In this document: in pieces, positions 1 to 10,063 of the stretch
Numbering within the stretch: position 1 is the first letter of the stretch
How the letters are laid out: each line of letters begins with the position of its first letter
Origin: Sphingomonas endolithica
Lineage (GTDB): Bacteria > Pseudomonadota > Alphaproteobacteria > Sphingomonadales > Sphingomonadaceae
Direction: 5' to 3'
NCBI RefSeq assembly: GCF_025231525.1
Contig: NZ_CP103057.1
Coordinates: 496,001-560,000, forward strand
DNA length: 64,000 nt
Notes under the pieces: model-generated
The model's input: the letters and a program-made list of their open reading frames with translations, nothing else
The model's database searches: none
What the model was told of the DNA's origin: nothing
Program-made: the position numbers and the translations under genes

Positions 1-309
1 GCACGGGCATTGCGCTTCTACGAAGACGAGGGGCTGATCGCGCCGGAGCGGCGTGGGACGACGCGGATCTATTCCTATCGCGACCGTGCGCGGCTCGCCT
101 GGATCCTGCGTGGCAAGCGCGTAGGCTTTTCGCTGACCGAGATCCGCGAGATGATCGACCTGTACGATCTGGGCGACGGTCGCCGCTCGCAGCGTGCCGT
201 CACGATCGAACGGTGCCGCGACCGCGTGGCGCTGCTCGAAGCGCAGAAGCGCGATCTGGACGCGGCGATCGCCGAGCTGAACGACTTCATTTCCGTCATC
301 GACCAATAA
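1..309 (+). CDS. MerR-family transcriptional regulator (5' end outside the window)
   Basis: The reading frame is open from base 1, so the start lies upstream. The visible 102 residues begin inside the winged helix (LRFYEDEGLI, the standard MerR recognition segment), continue through the second half of the DNA-binding domain (GFSLTEIREMIDLYD) and end in a long helix typical of the MerR dimerisation coiled coil. No cysteine cluster for metal sensing is visible in the remaining part. It ends 21 bases before an acyl-CoA dehydrogenase on the same strand, an arrangement known for LiuR/PbrR-type MerR proteins that control acyl-CoA catabolism. I infer that it regulates that gene; the effector cannot be read from the sequence. 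Confidence 0.85.
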   Translation, partial: ARALRFYEDEGLIAPERRGTTRIYSYRDRARLAWILRGKRVGFSLTEIREMIDLYDLGDGRRSQRAVTIERCRDRVALLEAQKRDLDAAIAELNDFISVIDQ

Positions 310-330
310 GAACCATCCCAAGGAACCACC

Positions 331-2133
331 ATGCCCCAGTTCACGCCGCCCGTCCGCGACACGCGCTTCATCCTCGATCACGTCGTGGGGCTCGATCGTT
401 ATGCAAACCTGCCCGGCTTCCAGAATGCCACGCCCGACGTCGTCGATGCGGTGCTGGAGGAAGGCGGCAAGTTCGTCGCCGAAGTGCTGTTCCCGCTCAA
501 CTATTCGGGCGACCAGGAAGGCTGCAAGCGCCATGACGATGGCAGCGTGACGACGCCGGCGGGCTTCAAGGAAGCCTATAACGCGTTCGTCGAATCCGGC
601 TGGGGCACGCTCAGCGCGCCTGAGGAATTCGGCGGGCAGGGCATGCCACACGTCGTCTCGACCGCGTTCCAGGAATATATGATCTCCGCCAACATGGCGT
701 TCGCGATGTATCCCGGCCTGTCGCACGGCGCGATTGCCGCGCTCCTAGTCAAGGGCACGGACGAGCAGAAGACCAAATACGTCCCCAACATGGTCAGCGG
801 CAAATGGGGCGGGACGATGAACCTGACCGAGCCGCAGTGCGGCACCGACCTCGGCCTGATCCGCACCCGCGCCGAGCCGCAGGCCGATGGCTCCTATGCG
901 ATCACCGGCACCAAGATCTTCATCTCGAGCGGTGAGCATGACCTGACCGAGAACATCATCCACCTGGTGCTCGCCAAGACGCCGGGGGCGCCGGAAAGCT
1001 CGAAGGGCATCTCGCTGTTCGTCGTGCCGAAGTTCATGGTCGAGGACGATGGGTCGCTGGGCGCGCGCAACGCCGTCACCTGCGGCTCGATCGAGCACAA
1101 GATGGGCATCCATGCCAATTCGACCTGCGTGATGAACTATGACGGGGCGACCGGCTGGCTGGTCGGCGAGGAGATGAAGGGCCTGGCCGCGATGTTCATC
1201 ATGATGAACGCGGCCCGTCTGGGCGTTGGCCTGCAGGGCCTCGGCATTGCCGAAGTCGCTTACCAGAATGCCGTGCAATATGCGCATGATCGCCGTCAGG
1301 GCCGGTCACTGACCGGTGCCAAGGAGCCGAACGAGAAGGCCGATACGTTGTTCGTCCACCCGGACGTGCGCCGCATGCTGATGGAATCCAAGGCGATGAC
1401 CGAGGGCCTGCGTGCGCTATGCATGTGGGGGGCACTGCAGGCCGATCTCGAGCATGCCGCGACCAGCGAGGAGGAGCGGCAGCTAGCCGGTGACCTGCTC
1501 GGACTGCTGACCCCGGTTATCAAGGGCTACGGCACCGACAAGGGCTATGAGATCGCCACCAATGCGCAGCAGGTATATGGCGGCCATGGCTATATCGCCG
1601 AATGGGGCATGGAGCAGTATGTCCGCGATGCCCGCATCGCGATGATCTACGAGGGCACCAACGGCGTGCAGGCGATGGATCTGGTCGGCCGCAAGCTCGC
1701 CTTGAACGGCGGTCGTGCGGTGCAGGCCTTCTTCAAGGTCGTGGCGGAGGATGTCGCCGCTGCCAAGGCCGTGCCGGAGACCGCGGTGTTCGCCGAGCAG
1801 CTGGAAAAGGCCAATGGCCAGCTCCAGGCGGCGACGATGTGGTTCATGCAGAACGGCATGCAGAACCCCGACAATGTCGGCGCCGGCGCGTACAGCTATA
1901 TGCAGATCATGGGGCTGGTCGCGACCGGCCTGATGTGGCTGCGCATGGCGAGTGCGGCGGTCAAGCTGAAGGCGGCAGGCGAGGGCGATCCCGCATTCCT
2001 CGACGCCAAGCTGGTCACCGCGCGCTTCTTTGCGGAGCGTATCCTGCCGGATGCGGGCTCGCTGCGTCGCAAGATCGAGGGTGGCAGCGAGGCATTGATG
2101 GCGCTGCCGGTGGAGATGTTCCAGGCGGCCTGA
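331..2133 (+). CDS. Acyl-CoA dehydrogenase, DmdC-like (600 aa)
   Basis: This FAD enzyme family oxidises acyl-CoA thioesters to 2-enoyl-CoA. The protein is about 600 residues, longer than the 380-residue classical enzymes, and carries the extra C-terminal domain of the group that includes 3-methylmercaptopropionyl-CoA dehydrogenase. Visible motifs are [13 protein letters not shown] near residue 160 (FAD and substrate region) and [13 protein letters not shown] near residue 438, where the glutamate is at the expected catalytic-base position. The start ATG follows an AAGGAA ribosome site. It is preceded by a MerR regulator and probably forms a two-gene unit with it. The substrate is not determinable; a medium-chain or branched acyl-CoA is as likely as a sulfur compound. 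Confidence 0.9.
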   Translation: MPQFTPPVRDTRFILDHVVGLDRYANLPGFQNATPDVVDAVLEEGGKFVAEVLFPLNYSGDQEGCKRHDDGSVTTPAGFKEAYNAFVESGWGTLSAPEEFGGQGMPHVVSTAFQEYMISANMAFAMYPGLSHGAIAALLVKGTDEQKTKYVPNMVSGKWGGTMNLTEPQCGTDLGLIRTRAEPQADGSYAITGTKIFISSGEHDLTENIIHLVLAKTPGAPESSKGISLFVVPKFMVEDDGSLGARNAVTCGSIEHKMGIHANSTCVMNYDGATGWLVGEEMKGLAAMFIMMNAARLGVGLQGLGIAEVAYQNAVQYAHDRRQGRSLTGAKEPNEKADTLFVHPDVRRMLMESKAMTEGLRALCMWGALQADLEHAATSEEERQLAGDLLGLLTPVIKGYGTDKGYEIATNAQQVYGGHGYIAEWGMEQYVRDARIAMIYEGTNGVQAMDLVGRKLALNGGRAVQAFFKVVAEDVAAAKAVPETAVFAEQLEKANGQLQAATMWFMQNGMQNPDNVGAGAYSYMQIMGLVATGLMWLRMASAAVKLKAAGEGDPAFLDAKLVTARFFAERILPDAGSLRRKIEGGSEALMALPVEMFQAA

Positions 2134-2156
2134 GAGTAAAATAGGATAACCTCACT

Positions 2157-2297
2157 TTCCGTTCGTGCGGAGTGGAGGGCGAGTAAGTCAGAGGGCGTAT
2201 CGAGGGATCGTAGCGGAGCGCACGCCGCATGTCCTTCGATACGCCCTCTCGATACGCGCTTCGCGCTACTCGATGGCTACTCAGGACGAACGGGGGT
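2157..2297. repeat. Dispersed intergenic palindromic repeat, copy A
   Basis: This 140-base intergenic element starts with CCGTTCGTGC and ends with GACGAACGGGG, so its ends are inverted copies. Its centre at 2248-2275 (CTCGATACGCG, then a CGCG-rich turn, then CTACTCGATG) is identical over 28 bases to the centre of a second element at 22964-22991. It lies between the convergent acyl-CoA dehydrogenase and wall-hydrolase genes. No reading frame of interest is inside. Confidence 0.8.
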
Positions 2298-2317
2298 GAG
2301 GCCCTTTCAATTTGAAC

Positions 2318-3694
2318 TCAACGGTTATCCGGCACCGGCGTCGCTACTGGGCGTGGCGTGGGCGCCGGCTTCGGCGGCATGGCGGTCATCTCGACGCGTC
2401 GCCGCACACCGGTCAGCCCGCCCGCGTCCGGCTTGGCTGGCGCGGTGCCGACCGGCACGGCGATGCCGGTGCCGGGTAGGGTCTCCAGCTTGAACGTCTC
2501 GGTCTGGCGTGCGGCGGGCAGCATCTGCAATTTCATGCACTGGGTCTTGTCGGGGCGCTTCAGCTGCACGCAGTTCCACAGCGCCTTGTCATAGCCGCGT
2601 GCCCGGTCGCGCAGATAGCTGAACGTCAGCGACGCGATCTGCGTGGGCTGTAGCGGCAGAGTGCTCGGCGTCTTGGCCTTGTCGAGCCAGCCCATGAACT
2701 TGCAATAATCCCGGACGCCACACGTCCGCGCCGCCAGGAGCGAAAAGAGGTCGGCAGGCATGTCGGGATCGAGCGTGACGAGGAAGCTGTTATTGTCTGT
2801 CGCTAAGGCCGGCGGCAACCCTCCGGCCGTGACCGTCGCGTCGTCGGCCAGCGTATCCGCTTCGCCCAGCCCGGCAGCCAGGCGATGGGCCTCCGAGTAG
2901 AAGGCGAGCGCCGGGATCACCGGCTCGCTCGAGGATACGGTTCGGCGGAAGGCGGGCGGGGTGCCCCACCAGCCGGTCCAGCGGAAGAACAGATGGGTGC
3001 GTACACGCGCGACCTTGTCCAGGCTCGACTGCCAATACGGCACCACCCAGTCGGTATGATAATGCGTCGAATAGCCGACCGCCTTGAAGACGCTGCCGGT
3101 CAGCGCCAGCGTCGCCGTTTCGCGCGCGCGCAGCCACGCGGCGTCGGACCAGGCATGACGGACGAGCGCGCCGTCGCAGGTGAAGGTGAACTGGCAGCCG
3201 GTCGAGCGTTCCGACCCCTGGAACACCACGCCGCAGATCGTCTTCGGGAAGGCGGGATGCCGCGTGCGATTGATGATCACTTGGCCGACCGAGCGCTGTC
3301 CCAACGTGTCGTCGCCGGCCTCGTAGAGCATCGCCACCGCCATGCAGTCGATCGCGCGTGCGCGGTCATCCGGGGTGCCCGACAGGATGAAGGGCCGTGC
3401 CGCCGGGTTGGGATCGGTCGAGAACGGCACCGTTTCGTTGAAGCTACGTGCGTCCGCGGGCGCCAGATCCTGATATTTGAGCGGCTCCACTGCGGGCAAT
3501 TCCGCCTGCGGGACGACGCGCTGCGGCGCGCGAACGACGGCATGCCGCCTGGGCGGCAGCGGCGGGGCAAACGTCACGATCAGCGCAGGAACGGCCACGG
3601 CGAGCAGTGCGACGACGATCAGCAGGATGCGGAGAATCCGCGCCTCGCGCATCGGGGCGGACACGGCAGGCGCCGCCGCGGGAGTCGGGGACAT
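2318..3694 (-). CDS. Cell wall hydrolase, SleB type, membrane-anchored
   Basis: The protein has a short basic N-terminus, a single membrane helix at about residues 20-45 (ILLIVVALLAVAVPALIV) and a periplasmic region containing the SleB-like Hydrolase_2 domain at about 110-230. Recognisable family segments are CMAVAMLYEA, QVIINRTRHPAFP, ICGVVFQG and CQFTFTCDG. Members cleave peptidoglycan and include spore-cortex lytic enzymes and general wall hydrolases of alphaproteobacteria. The C-terminal 230 residues are not recognisable and end in a proline/lysine-rich tail. I chose the ATG at 3694; a GTG two codons upstream is possible. It is transcribed alone, converging with the acyl-CoA dehydrogenase. 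Confidence 0.85.
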   Translation of the reverse strand: MSPTPAAAPAVSAPMREARILRILLIVVALLAVAVPALIVTFAPPLPPRRHAVVRAPQRVVPQAELPAVEPLKYQDLAPADARSFNETVPFSTDPNPAARPFILSGTPDDRARAIDCMAVAMLYEAGDDTLGQRSVGQVIINRTRHPAFPKTICGVVFQGSERSTGCQFTFTCDGALVRHAWSDAAWLRARETATLALTGSVFKAVGYSTHYHTDWVVPYWQSSLDKVARVRTHLFFRWTGWWGTPPAFRRTVSSSEPVIPALAFYSEAHRLAAGLGEADTLADDATVTAGGLPPALATDNNSFLVTLDPDMPADLFSLLAARTCGVRDYCKFMGWLDKAKTPSTLPLQPTQIASLTFSYLRDRARGYDKALWNCVQLKRPDKTQCMKLQMLPAARQTETFKLETLPGTGIAVPVGTAPAKPDAGGLTGVRRRVEMTAMPPKPAPTPRPVATPVPDNR

Positions 3695-3792
3695 GAGCAC
3701 GATGCTTCAGCGCGGTCGGAAAATCAGCGGAAAACGGTACATTCGGGCTCCTGCCACAACGGGCGACGGCCCTTACCCCAGAATGCCGCAAA

Positions 3793-3829
3793 GTAAAAAC
3801 GGGACGCGGCCCCCAGGCCACGTCCCGTA
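3793..3829 (-). terminator. Rho-independent terminator after cysK
   Basis: Read on the minus strand, an ACGGGACG stem (3821-3828) pairs with CGTCCCGT (3799-3806) and is followed directly by a run of five T (complement of 3795-3799). It lies about 30 bases after the cysK stop codon. Confidence 0.8.
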
Positions 3830-3856
3830 AGTGGACTCAGCTAATGAGCCGCGGCA

Positions 3857-4777
3857 TCAGCTCTCCGGCAGGAAATCCGGTACCGAGAGGTAACGCTCGC
3901 CAGTATCGTAGTTGAAGCCGAGCACGCGCACGTCATCGGGCAAATCGGGCAGTTTCTGCAAGATGGCGGCCAGCGTCGCACCGGAACTGATGCCGACCAG
4001 CATGCCTTCCTCGGTCGCGGCACGGCGCGCCATGTCCTTGGCCACGACGGCATCGACCTGGATCGAGCCGTCGATCGACTGGGTGTGCAGGTTGGCGGGC
4101 ACGAAGCCTGCGCCAATGCCCTGGATCGGGTGTGGCCCGGGCTGTCCGCCCGAGATGACCGGAGAAGCGGCGGGTTCCACCGCATAGACCTTGAGGTTCG
4201 GCCAGACCTTCTTCAGCGTTTCGGCGACGGCAGTGATATGGCCGCCGGTGCCTACCCCGGTGATGATCACGTCGATCGGCGTCTCGGCGAAGTCGGTCAG
4301 GATCTCCTGCGCGGTGGTGCGCACGTGCACGTCGATATTGGCGGGATTCTCGAATTGCTGCGGCATCCAGCTGTTGGGCGTCAGCTCGATCAATTCCAGC
4401 GCCCGCTCGATCGCGCCCTTCATGCCCTTCTCACGCGGCGTGAGATCGAACGTCGCGCCATAGGCAAGCATCAGGCGGCGGCGCTCGATCGACATGCTTT
4501 CGGGCATGACGAGGATGAGCTTGTAGCCCTTGACGGCCGCGACCATCGCCAGGCCGACACCGGTATTGCCCGAGGTCGGCTCGATGATCGTGCCGCCGGG
4601 CCGCAGGTCGCCGGACCGTTCCGCCGCCTCGATCATGGCAAGCGCGACGCGATCCTTGATCGAGGCGCCGGGATTGGAGCGCTCGGACTTGATCCACACT
4701 TCGGTACCCGGGAACAGCCGTTGCATGCGGATGTGCGGGGTGTTGCCGATCGTATCGAGGATCGTGTTGGCCTTCAT
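3857..4777 (-). CDS. cysK: Cysteine synthase (O-acetylserine sulfhydrylase)
   Basis: This PLP enzyme makes L-cysteine from O-acetylserine and sulfide in the cytoplasm. The 306-residue length matches the CysK/CysM family. Visible motifs are [11 protein letters not shown], with the PLP-binding lysine near residue 43, [11 protein letters not shown] (substrate-binding loop), [11 protein letters not shown] (phosphate-binding loop) and GISSGA. The ATG at 4777 overlaps the stop of the upstream MFS gene by four bases (ATGA), so the two are translationally coupled. The reading frame continues upstream of this ATG without a stop, but that part is the shadow of the MFS gene. A strong terminator follows. 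CysK versus CysM cannot be separated with certainty from motifs alone. Confidence 0.93.
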   Translation of the reverse strand: MKANTILDTIGNTPHIRMQRLFPGTEVWIKSERSNPGASIKDRVALAMIEAAERSGDLRPGGTIIEPTSGNTGVGLAMVAAVKGYKLILVMPESMSIERRRLMLAYGATFDLTPREKGMKGAIERALELIELTPNSWMPQQFENPANIDVHVRTTAQEILTDFAETPIDVIITGVGTGGHITAVAETLKKVWPNLKVYAVEPAASPVISGGQPGPHPIQGIGAGFVPANLHTQSIDGSIQVDAVVAKDMARRAATEEGMLVGISSGATLAAILQKLPDLPDDVRVLGFNYDTGERYLSVPDFLPES

Positions 4778-6078
4778 GATACTGCCTCCATCTCTTTGTC
4801 CGCGGCATCCTGCCGGGTGGTCGGGGGATCGAACGTCTTGGCGCGCCTGATGCTCGGGAACAGATAGGTCCACAGGATGGTCACTACAATCGCGCCGCCG
4901 CCGCCGACCAGCACCGCGCCGACCGGGCCCAGCATCGAAGCGAGGAAGCCCGATTCGGCCTCGCCCAGTTCGTTGGAGGCCGAAATCGTCAGCTGCGAGA
5001 CCGCGCCGACGCGACCGCGCATCTCGTCCGGCGTGTAGAGCTGGATCAGCGACTGGCGGATATAGACCGAGAACATGTCCGCACCACCCGCGACCGCCAG
5101 CGCGCCGACGGCGACCGGGAAGTCGTAGGCCGGGATGATGATGTGCGCGACGCCGAACAGCACCGTGGCGCTGCCGTAGATCAGCACCGACACGAGCATC
5201 TTCGGCCCGACATTGGTCTTGAGCGGCCGGATCGAGAAGAAGATCGCGATCAATGCCGCGCCCGCCGCCGGTGCCGCCGCCAGCCAGCTGAGGCCCGCCG
5301 CGCCGACCTTGAAGATGTCGTTGGCGTAGATCGGCAGCAAGGCATTGGTGCCGGCGAGGAACACGGCGAACAGGTCGAGCGTGATCGTGCCGAGCACCAG
5401 CTTGTTCTGGCCGACATATTTCAGGCCGTCGATGATCTGCTTGATCGGGCGCGCGGTGGAGCGCGGCGGCTGCGCCACCTTGCCGATCAGCAGCAGGCAG
5501 GCGAGCGCGATGCCGAACAAGGCGACGGCCAGCCAATAGGCGCCCGAATGCGTCGCCGTGTGCGCGTAGGCAAAGCCGCCCAGCGCCGGCCCGATGATCG
5601 TGCCGACCTGCCACGAGATCGACGACAACGCGATTGCGGTCGGCAGCACTTCCCGCGGCACCAGATTGGGGGCCAATGCGCCGAACGCCGGCCCGGCAAA
5701 GGCGCGCGCCAGCCCGAGTAGCACCGCGACCGAGAACAAGACGGGGAGCGAGATCCACCCTTCATAGGTGGCGATCGCTAGGATCAACGCGCAGGTTAAC
5801 TGCATGGCGACGGTGATCCGCGCGATCCAGCGGCGATCGAAGCGGTCCGCGACATAGCCGGTGATCGGCGTGCTGAGGAACAGCGGCAGGAATTGCAGCA
5901 GGCCGATCAGCCCGAGCTGTGCGGCGGCCTGCGGCACCGTCATCGTTTCGCGTGCGATCGTGTAGACCTGCCACCCGACGACGATGATCATCGCGTTCTG
6001 CGCGATCGTCATGGTGAAGCGCGCGACCCAATAGGCGCGGAAATTGGCGATGCGGAGCGGGTGGGGGGCGGTGTCCAT
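4774..6078 (-). CDS. MFS transporter, EntS-like exporter family
   Basis: The 434-residue protein begins [17 protein letters not shown] and shows about a dozen hydrophobic segments. The N-terminal pattern ([18 protein letters not shown], then [10 protein letters not shown] after the second helix) is that of the MFS_3 group that includes the enterobactin exporter EntS. The reading frame could start 65 codons earlier, but that extension lacks membrane character and would cross the pdhA promoter, so I use the ATG at 6078. It is the first gene of a two-gene unit with cysK (four-base overlap). Export of a sulfur-containing or cysteine-related metabolite is a reasonable guess from that coupling, but the substrate is not known. 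Confidence 0.85.
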   Translation of the reverse strand: MDTAPHPLRIANFRAYWVARFTMTIAQNAMIIVVGWQVYTIARETMTVPQAAAQLGLIGLLQFLPLFLSTPITGYVADRFDRRWIARITVAMQLTCALILAIATYEGWISLPVLFSVAVLLGLARAFAGPAFGALAPNLVPREVLPTAIALSSISWQVGTIIGPALGGFAYAHTATHSGAYWLAVALFGIALACLLLIGKVAQPPRSTARPIKQIIDGLKYVGQNKLVLGTITLDLFAVFLAGTNALLPIYANDIFKVGAAGLSWLAAAPAAGAALIAIFFSIRPLKTNVGPKMLVSVLIYGSATVLFGVAHIIIPAYDFPVAVGALAVAGGADMFSVYIRQSLIQLYTPDEMRGRVGAVSQLTISASNELGEAESGFLASMLGPVGAVLVGGGGAIVVTILWTYLFPSIRRAKTFDPPTTRQDAADKEMEAVS

Positions 6079-6162
6079 CGCTACCGGCTTTAGGCGGGGT
6101 GGCGACGACGCGGCAATCACGGATTGCTTGGGGCGGTAAAACTTCTGTAACGAGGCGCACGA

Positions 6163-6191
6163 TTGATGTCTCGACAGGAACGGGCTTATAC
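6163..6191 (+). promoter_or_regulatory. Sigma-70-like promoter of pdhA-pdhB
   Basis: TTGATG (6163-6168) and TTATAC (6186-6191) are separated by exactly 17 bases and lie about 37 bases before the pdhA start. The site sits in the divergent gap between the MFS gene and pdhA. Confidence 0.55.
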
Positions 6192-6227
6192 GCGCCCCTC
6201 CTCCCCAAGGAAACGAGGTTCCCACAC

Positions 6228-7283
6228 GTGGCCAAAGCCCCCGCCCGACCAGCCGACCTGACCGCCGGACCACCCGCGCACAACCGCGAGCGACCCGCCG
6301 AACCGCAGCCGTACAAGGCGTCGAAGGACGAGCTGCTCGAACTCTACAAGCAGATGCTGCTGATCCGCCGCTTCGAGGAAAAGGCCGGCCAGCTCTACGG
6401 CCTCGGCTTCATCGGCGGCTTCTGCCACCTGTATATCGGCCAGGAAGCGGTCGCGGTCGGCCTGCAGTCGGCGCTCGACGGCGAGAAGGACAGCGTGATC
6501 ACCGGCTATCGCGACCATGGCCATATGCTGGCCTACGGTATCGATCCCAAGGTGATCATGGCCGAATTGACCGGGCGCGGGGCCGGCATCAGCCGCGGCA
6601 AGGGCGGCTCGATGCATATGTTCTCGACCGAGAAGAAGTTTTACGGCGGGCACGGCATCGTCGGCGCGCAGGTCTCGCTCGGCACCGGGCTGGCCTTCGC
6701 GCATAAGTATAACAATGATGGCGGGGTCGCGATGGCCTATTTCGGCGATGGCGCGTCGAACCAGGGCCAGGTCTATGAATCGTTCAACATGGCCGAGCTG
6801 TGGAAGCTGCCGATCATCTTCGTGATCGAGAACAACCAGTACGCCATGGGCACCAGCGTCAATCGCTCGTCGGCCGAGGACCAGCTGTACAAGCGCGGTG
6901 AATCGTTCCGCATTCCGGGCATCCAGGTCGATGGCATGGACGTGCTGGCGTGCCGCGGCGCGGCCGAAGAGGCGCTCGCCTGGGTGCGCGCCGGCAAGGG
7001 GCCGATCCTGCTCGAGATGAAGACCTATCGCTATCGCGGCCATTCGATGTCCGATCCGGCCAAATACCGGTCGCGCGAAGAGGTCCAGGCGGTGCGCGAC
7101 AAATCCGATCCGATCGAGCATTGCAAGAAGCTGCTCGAAGGGGAGGGGGTCACCGAGGCCGATCTCAAGGCGATCGACGCGGAAATCCGTCGTCAGGTCA
7201 GCGACGCTGCCGACTTTGCCGAAGCCGCACCCGAGCCGGATGCCGCTGAACTGTATACCGACGTGCTGGTGGAAACCTACTGA
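6228..7283 (+). CDS. pdhA: Pyruvate dehydrogenase E1 component, alpha subunit
   Basis: With PdhB this subunit forms the thiamine-diphosphate-dependent E1 that decarboxylates pyruvate and acetylates the lipoyl arm of E2. The visible features are the family start [19 protein letters not shown], the substrate region [12 protein letters not shown], the TPP-binding segment [13 protein letters not shown] (about residue 172) ending in [10 protein letters not shown], and the phosphorylation-loop-like [19 protein letters not shown] chose the GTG at 6228 because AAGGAAACGAGG lies just upstream; an upstream extension of 43 codons is open but lies across the predicted promoter. The stop overlaps the pdhB start by one base (TGATG). 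Confidence 0.95.
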   Translation: MAKAPARPADLTAGPPAHNRERPAEPQPYKASKDELLELYKQMLLIRRFEEKAGQLYGLGFIGGFCHLYIGQEAVAVGLQSALDGEKDSVITGYRDHGHMLAYGIDPKVIMAELTGRGAGISRGKGGSMHMFSTEKKFYGGHGIVGAQVSLGTGLAFAHKYNNDGGVAMAYFGDGASNQGQVYESFNMAELWKLPIIFVIENNQYAMGTSVNRSSAEDQLYKRGESFRIPGIQVDGMDVLACRGAAEEALAWVRAGKGPILLEMKTYRYRGHSMSDPAKYRSREEVQAVRDKSDPIEHCKKLLEGEGVTEADLKAIDAEIRRQVSDAADFAEAAPEPDAAELYTDVLVETY

Positions 7284-8734
7284 TGGCGATCGAAATCAAA
7301 ATGCCCGCGCTTTCCCCGACGATGGAGGAAGGCACGCTTGCCAAATGGCTGGTCAAGGAAGGCGACGTCGTCAAATCCGGCGACATCATGGCCGAGATCG
7401 AGACCGACAAGGCGACGATGGAATTCGAAGCGGTCGACGAAGGCACGATCGGCAAGATCCTGATCGCTGAAGGTAGCGACAATGTGAAGGTCGGCACCGT
7501 CATCGCGACGTTGTTGGCCGAGGGCGAGGATGCGTCGGCCGAAGCGCCCAGGACTGCCGAAGCGCCCAAGACCGAGGAACGTGCCGGCGACTCCGCCAAC
7601 GCGCAGCCCAAGGAAGCGCAGCCCGCCGACCAGGCCGCCAACCAGCCGGAAGGCACCACGCCGACCAAGGTCGAGAGCGGCGCGCAGCAATTGTTCGAAG
7701 CGTCCAAGCATGGCGCCGAGATCGCCGATCCCGCGCTCCCCGAGGGCACCGAGATGGTCAAGATCACGCTGCGCGAAGCGCTGCGTGATGCGATGGCCGA
7801 GGAAATGCGCAGCGACGACCGCGTGTTCGTGATGGGCGAGGAAGTCGCCGAATATCAGGGCGCGTACAAGGTGACGCAGGGGCTGCTCGAGGAATTCGGC
7901 GACCGCCGTGTGATCGACACGCCGATCACCGAATATGGCTTTGCCGGCGTCGGCACCGGCGCGGCGATGGGCGGACTGCGCCCGATCGTCGAGTTCATGA
8001 CGTTCAACTTCGCGATGCAGGCGATCGACCATATCGTGAACTCGGCGGCGAAGACCAACTATATGTCCGGCGGGCAGATGCGCTGCCCGATCGTGTTCCG
8101 CGGCCCCAACGGCGCGGCGAGCCGCGTCGGCGCGCAGCATTCGCAGAATTACGGCCCGTGGTATGCCAGCGTTCCCGGCCTGATCGTCATTGCGCCGTAT
8201 GATGCGGCGGATGCCAAGGGGCTGCTCAAGGCCGCGATCCGCAGCCAGGATCCGGTCGTGTTCCTCGAGAACGAATTGCTGTACGGTCGCACGTTCGAAG
8301 TGCCCAAGCTCGACGATTACGTGCTGCCGATCGGCAAGGCGCGGATCATGCGTGAAGGCAGCGACGTGACGATCGTGAGCTATTCGATCGGCGTTGGCTT
8401 GGCGCTTGAAGCAGCGGAAGAGCTGGCCGGCGAGGGGATCGATGCCGAGGTGATCGACCTGCGCACGCTGCGCCCGCTCGACAAGGCGACCGTACTCAAG
8501 AGCCTGAAGAAGACAAACCGGATGGTCGTCGCGGAAGAGGGTTGGGCGACCTGTTCGATCGCCTCGGAGATCGTGTCGATCTGCATGGAAGAAGGCTTTG
8601 ACGATCTCGACGCCCCCGTGCTGCGCGTGGCGAACGAGGATGTGCCGCTGCCGTATGCGGCCAATCTGGAGAAGCTGGCGTTGCTCAATTCGGCGAAGAT
8701 CGTCGAGGCGGTGAAGAAGGTGACATACCGCTAG
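7283..8734 (+). CDS. pdhB: Pyruvate dehydrogenase E1 component, beta subunit, with N-terminal lipoyl domain
   Basis: Residues 1-80 form a lipoyl domain with the acceptor lysine at residue 43 in the motif ETDKATME. A linker rich in alanine, proline and charged residues runs to about 150. The rest is the transketolase-like beta subunit ([55 protein letters not shown]). A lipoylated E1-beta is typical of alphaproteobacteria and lets E1 carry its own swinging arm. The E2 and E3 genes are not in the window. The start is coupled to pdhA by TGATG. Confidence 0.95.
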   Translation: MAIEIKMPALSPTMEEGTLAKWLVKEGDVVKSGDIMAEIETDKATMEFEAVDEGTIGKILIAEGSDNVKVGTVIATLLAEGEDASAEAPRTAEAPKTEERAGDSANAQPKEAQPADQAANQPEGTTPTKVESGAQQLFEASKHGAEIADPALPEGTEMVKITLREALRDAMAEEMRSDDRVFVMGEEVAEYQGAYKVTQGLLEEFGDRRVIDTPITEYGFAGVGTGAAMGGLRPIVEFMTFNFAMQAIDHIVNSAAKTNYMSGGQMRCPIVFRGPNGAASRVGAQHSQNYGPWYASVPGLIVIAPYDAADAKGLLKAAIRSQDPVVFLENELLYGRTFEVPKLDDYVLPIGKARIMREGSDVTIVSYSIGVGLALEAAEELAGEGIDAEVIDLRTLRPLDKATVLKSLKKTNRMVVAEEGWATCSIASEIVSICMEEGFDDLDAPVLRVANEDVPLPYAANLEKLALLNSAKIVEAVKKVTYR

Positions 8735-8748
8735 GTGGCAAGGTATCC

Positions 8749-8788
8749 GGGGCTGGCGGATGCCGGCCCCGTAAGCACAAGCCGGGGC
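8749..8788. terminator. Hairpin between convergent pdhB and TadE-like gene
   Basis: GGGGCTGGC (8749-8757) can pair with GCCGGCCCC (8762-8770), and an alternative pairing of GGCCCC with GGGGCC downstream is possible. It fills the 55-base gap between two convergent genes and could serve both; there is no long T run. Confidence 0.5.
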
Positions 8789-8789
8789 C

Positions 8790-9461
8790 TTATTCCTCGT
8801 ACAAGGTACACGATGCGGCGGTGGCGGACGGCGAGGGATTGTACGGGTTCTTCGCGTCGGTAAAGTCGCGTTGGTCGCGCACAATGAACGCCGATTTGGT
8901 CTGGATCGTCTGCTCGCCGAGTAGTGAGTTGCTGAAGAGCGGCTGGTAATCGAAAGCGATCTCGACGAACATCACGCCGCTTTTATCGGGCGCCGTTATC
9001 TTGGGCTGCCCAGTAGGCCCCATGCCCGCAAATCCGGTACCGCTCGACCCGTTTCCGGCGACGCCGTAGCTAGACGCCCACTGCTTCTTGCCCAGGCAGC
9101 GTTGCCAATGGATCCACTGCCCGCCAGCGCTGTTGCGTTCCAGGCTCGACAGGATCACACGGCCGTAAGTCGTCAGCTTATAGCTTGAAGACTGGCTGCG
9201 CAGTGCGGCGAAGCTATCGTTGATGTCCACTTCGCGGATCGATTTGACACCAAGCGTGTCCATAGCGCCCATCCGCGAGATGTTGTCCGCCAGGTTCGCC
9301 GCCGCCTGACTAACTCGCATACGCATGATGGCAAGGTTCGCAGTCTCAAGCCCGTACATGCCCAGCACCATCAACAATGGCGCGGCGAAAGCGAATTCTA
9401 TCAGCGCGATCCCGCTTTTTTCAGCTGCCAGCGAGCGTAGCATGATGAAACGTAGCGACAC
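8790..9461 (-). CDS. TadE-like pseudopilin / pilus assembly protein
   Basis: The N-terminus contains the TadE pattern, a short basic leader with EKSG followed by a hydrophobic helix with an invariant glutamate (IALIEFAFAAPLLMVLG). These minor pseudopilins are processed by a prepilin peptidase and act with Tad (Flp) pili. The remaining 180 residues are extracellular in character and contain a few cysteines. An AGGAGG site lies right before the GTG at 9461, which I take as the start; an ATG further in (9443) is possible. It is the last of three genes in a row (vWA protein, TadE-like, TadE-like). The pilus motor and secretin genes are not in this window. Confidence 0.8.
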   Translation of the reverse strand: MSLRFIMLRSLAAEKSGIALIEFAFAAPLLMVLGMYGLETANLAIMRMRVSQAAANLADNISRMGAMDTLGVKSIREVDINDSFAALRSQSSSYKLTTYGRVILSSLERNSAGGQWIHWQRCLGKKQWASSYGVAGNGSSGTGFAGMGPTGQPKITAPDKSGVMFVEIAFDYQPLFSNSLLGEQTIQTKSAFIVRDQRDFTDAKNPYNPSPSATAASCTLYEE

Positions 9462-9469
9462 GGTGCCTC

Positions 9470-10063
9470 CTAGCACTTGGCAACGACGGGAATGGCCTGG
9501 GTCGCGTACGGCTGATTGCGCAGCACCGTCGATGCCGTGATCGATTGGTTGGGGCTCCAGCCGAAAAGGCCGGCCATTGGAAACATGCGTGGGTACGTCA
9601 CAGTGATCTTGTAGACCACGACGTCATTCGCGCCGCCCTGACCGGTTTTGCCACTATCGGCGTCCCACTGCCCGTTGCCGTTGACGTCCTCGAAACATTC
9701 GCCGGGATCGTACTTGTTATTCTTCGGCACTTTATCGACGAAAACTTCGGGTGTGCCTACCGCAGCAAAGGTCGAATAGTTGAGCCGCTGCGATACGAAT
9801 GTCGCACCGCTGCCGATGAGGTTGCGTACAATGCTGCTGACCGAATTATCGATCGCAGTCGTGCTGCTCGTTCCGGACTGCAACGACGAGGAGCGGCCGG
9901 CGCGCTCGAGTTCCCCCTGCAGCACGGCGGTGACGTACATGCTGTGCCCGAGATCGAACAACCCTATGATCATCAGCATCAAAACCGGCGCCACGATCGC
10001 GAATTCGGTAGCAGCCGATCCCTGACGCGCCCGGGCCAATAAGGCGAGCCGATGCAGCATCAC
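9470..10063 (-). CDS. TadE-family pilus assembly protein
   Basis: This is a second TadE-like protein of about 197 residues, with the motif RQGSAATEFAIVAPVLMLMIIGLFD: a glycine before the processing site, the conserved glutamate at +5 or so, and one membrane helix. The start overlaps the stop of the upstream vWA gene (GTG at 10063 overlapping TGA; an ATG at 10060 gives TGATG), so the genes are translationally coupled. The gap to the next TadE-like gene is 8 bases. The C-terminal part has a DPGECFEDVNGNG segment that resembles an acidic calcium-binding loop; that reading is tentative. Confidence 0.82.
   Translation of the reverse strand: MMLHRLALLARARQGSAATEFAIVAPVLMLMIIGLFDLGHSMYVTAVLQGELERAGRSSSLQSGTSSTTAIDNSVSSIVRNLIGSGATFVSQRLNYSTFAAVGTPEVFVDKVPKNNKYDPGECFEDVNGNGQWDADSGKTGQGGANDVVVYKITVTYPRMFPMAGLFGWSPNQSITASTVLRNQPYATQAIPVVAKC

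Noticed and set aside
3857..5758. A 633-codon frame on the minus strand running through cysK into the MFS gene
   Set aside because: The part before the cysK ATG at 4777 is an out-of-frame shadow of the MFS gene; the family start and the ATGA overlap fix the real cysK start.
7277..8884. A 535-codon minus-strand frame opposite pdhB
   Set aside because: It is antisense to a strongly recognised gene and is full of His, Arg and Asp without domain pattern.
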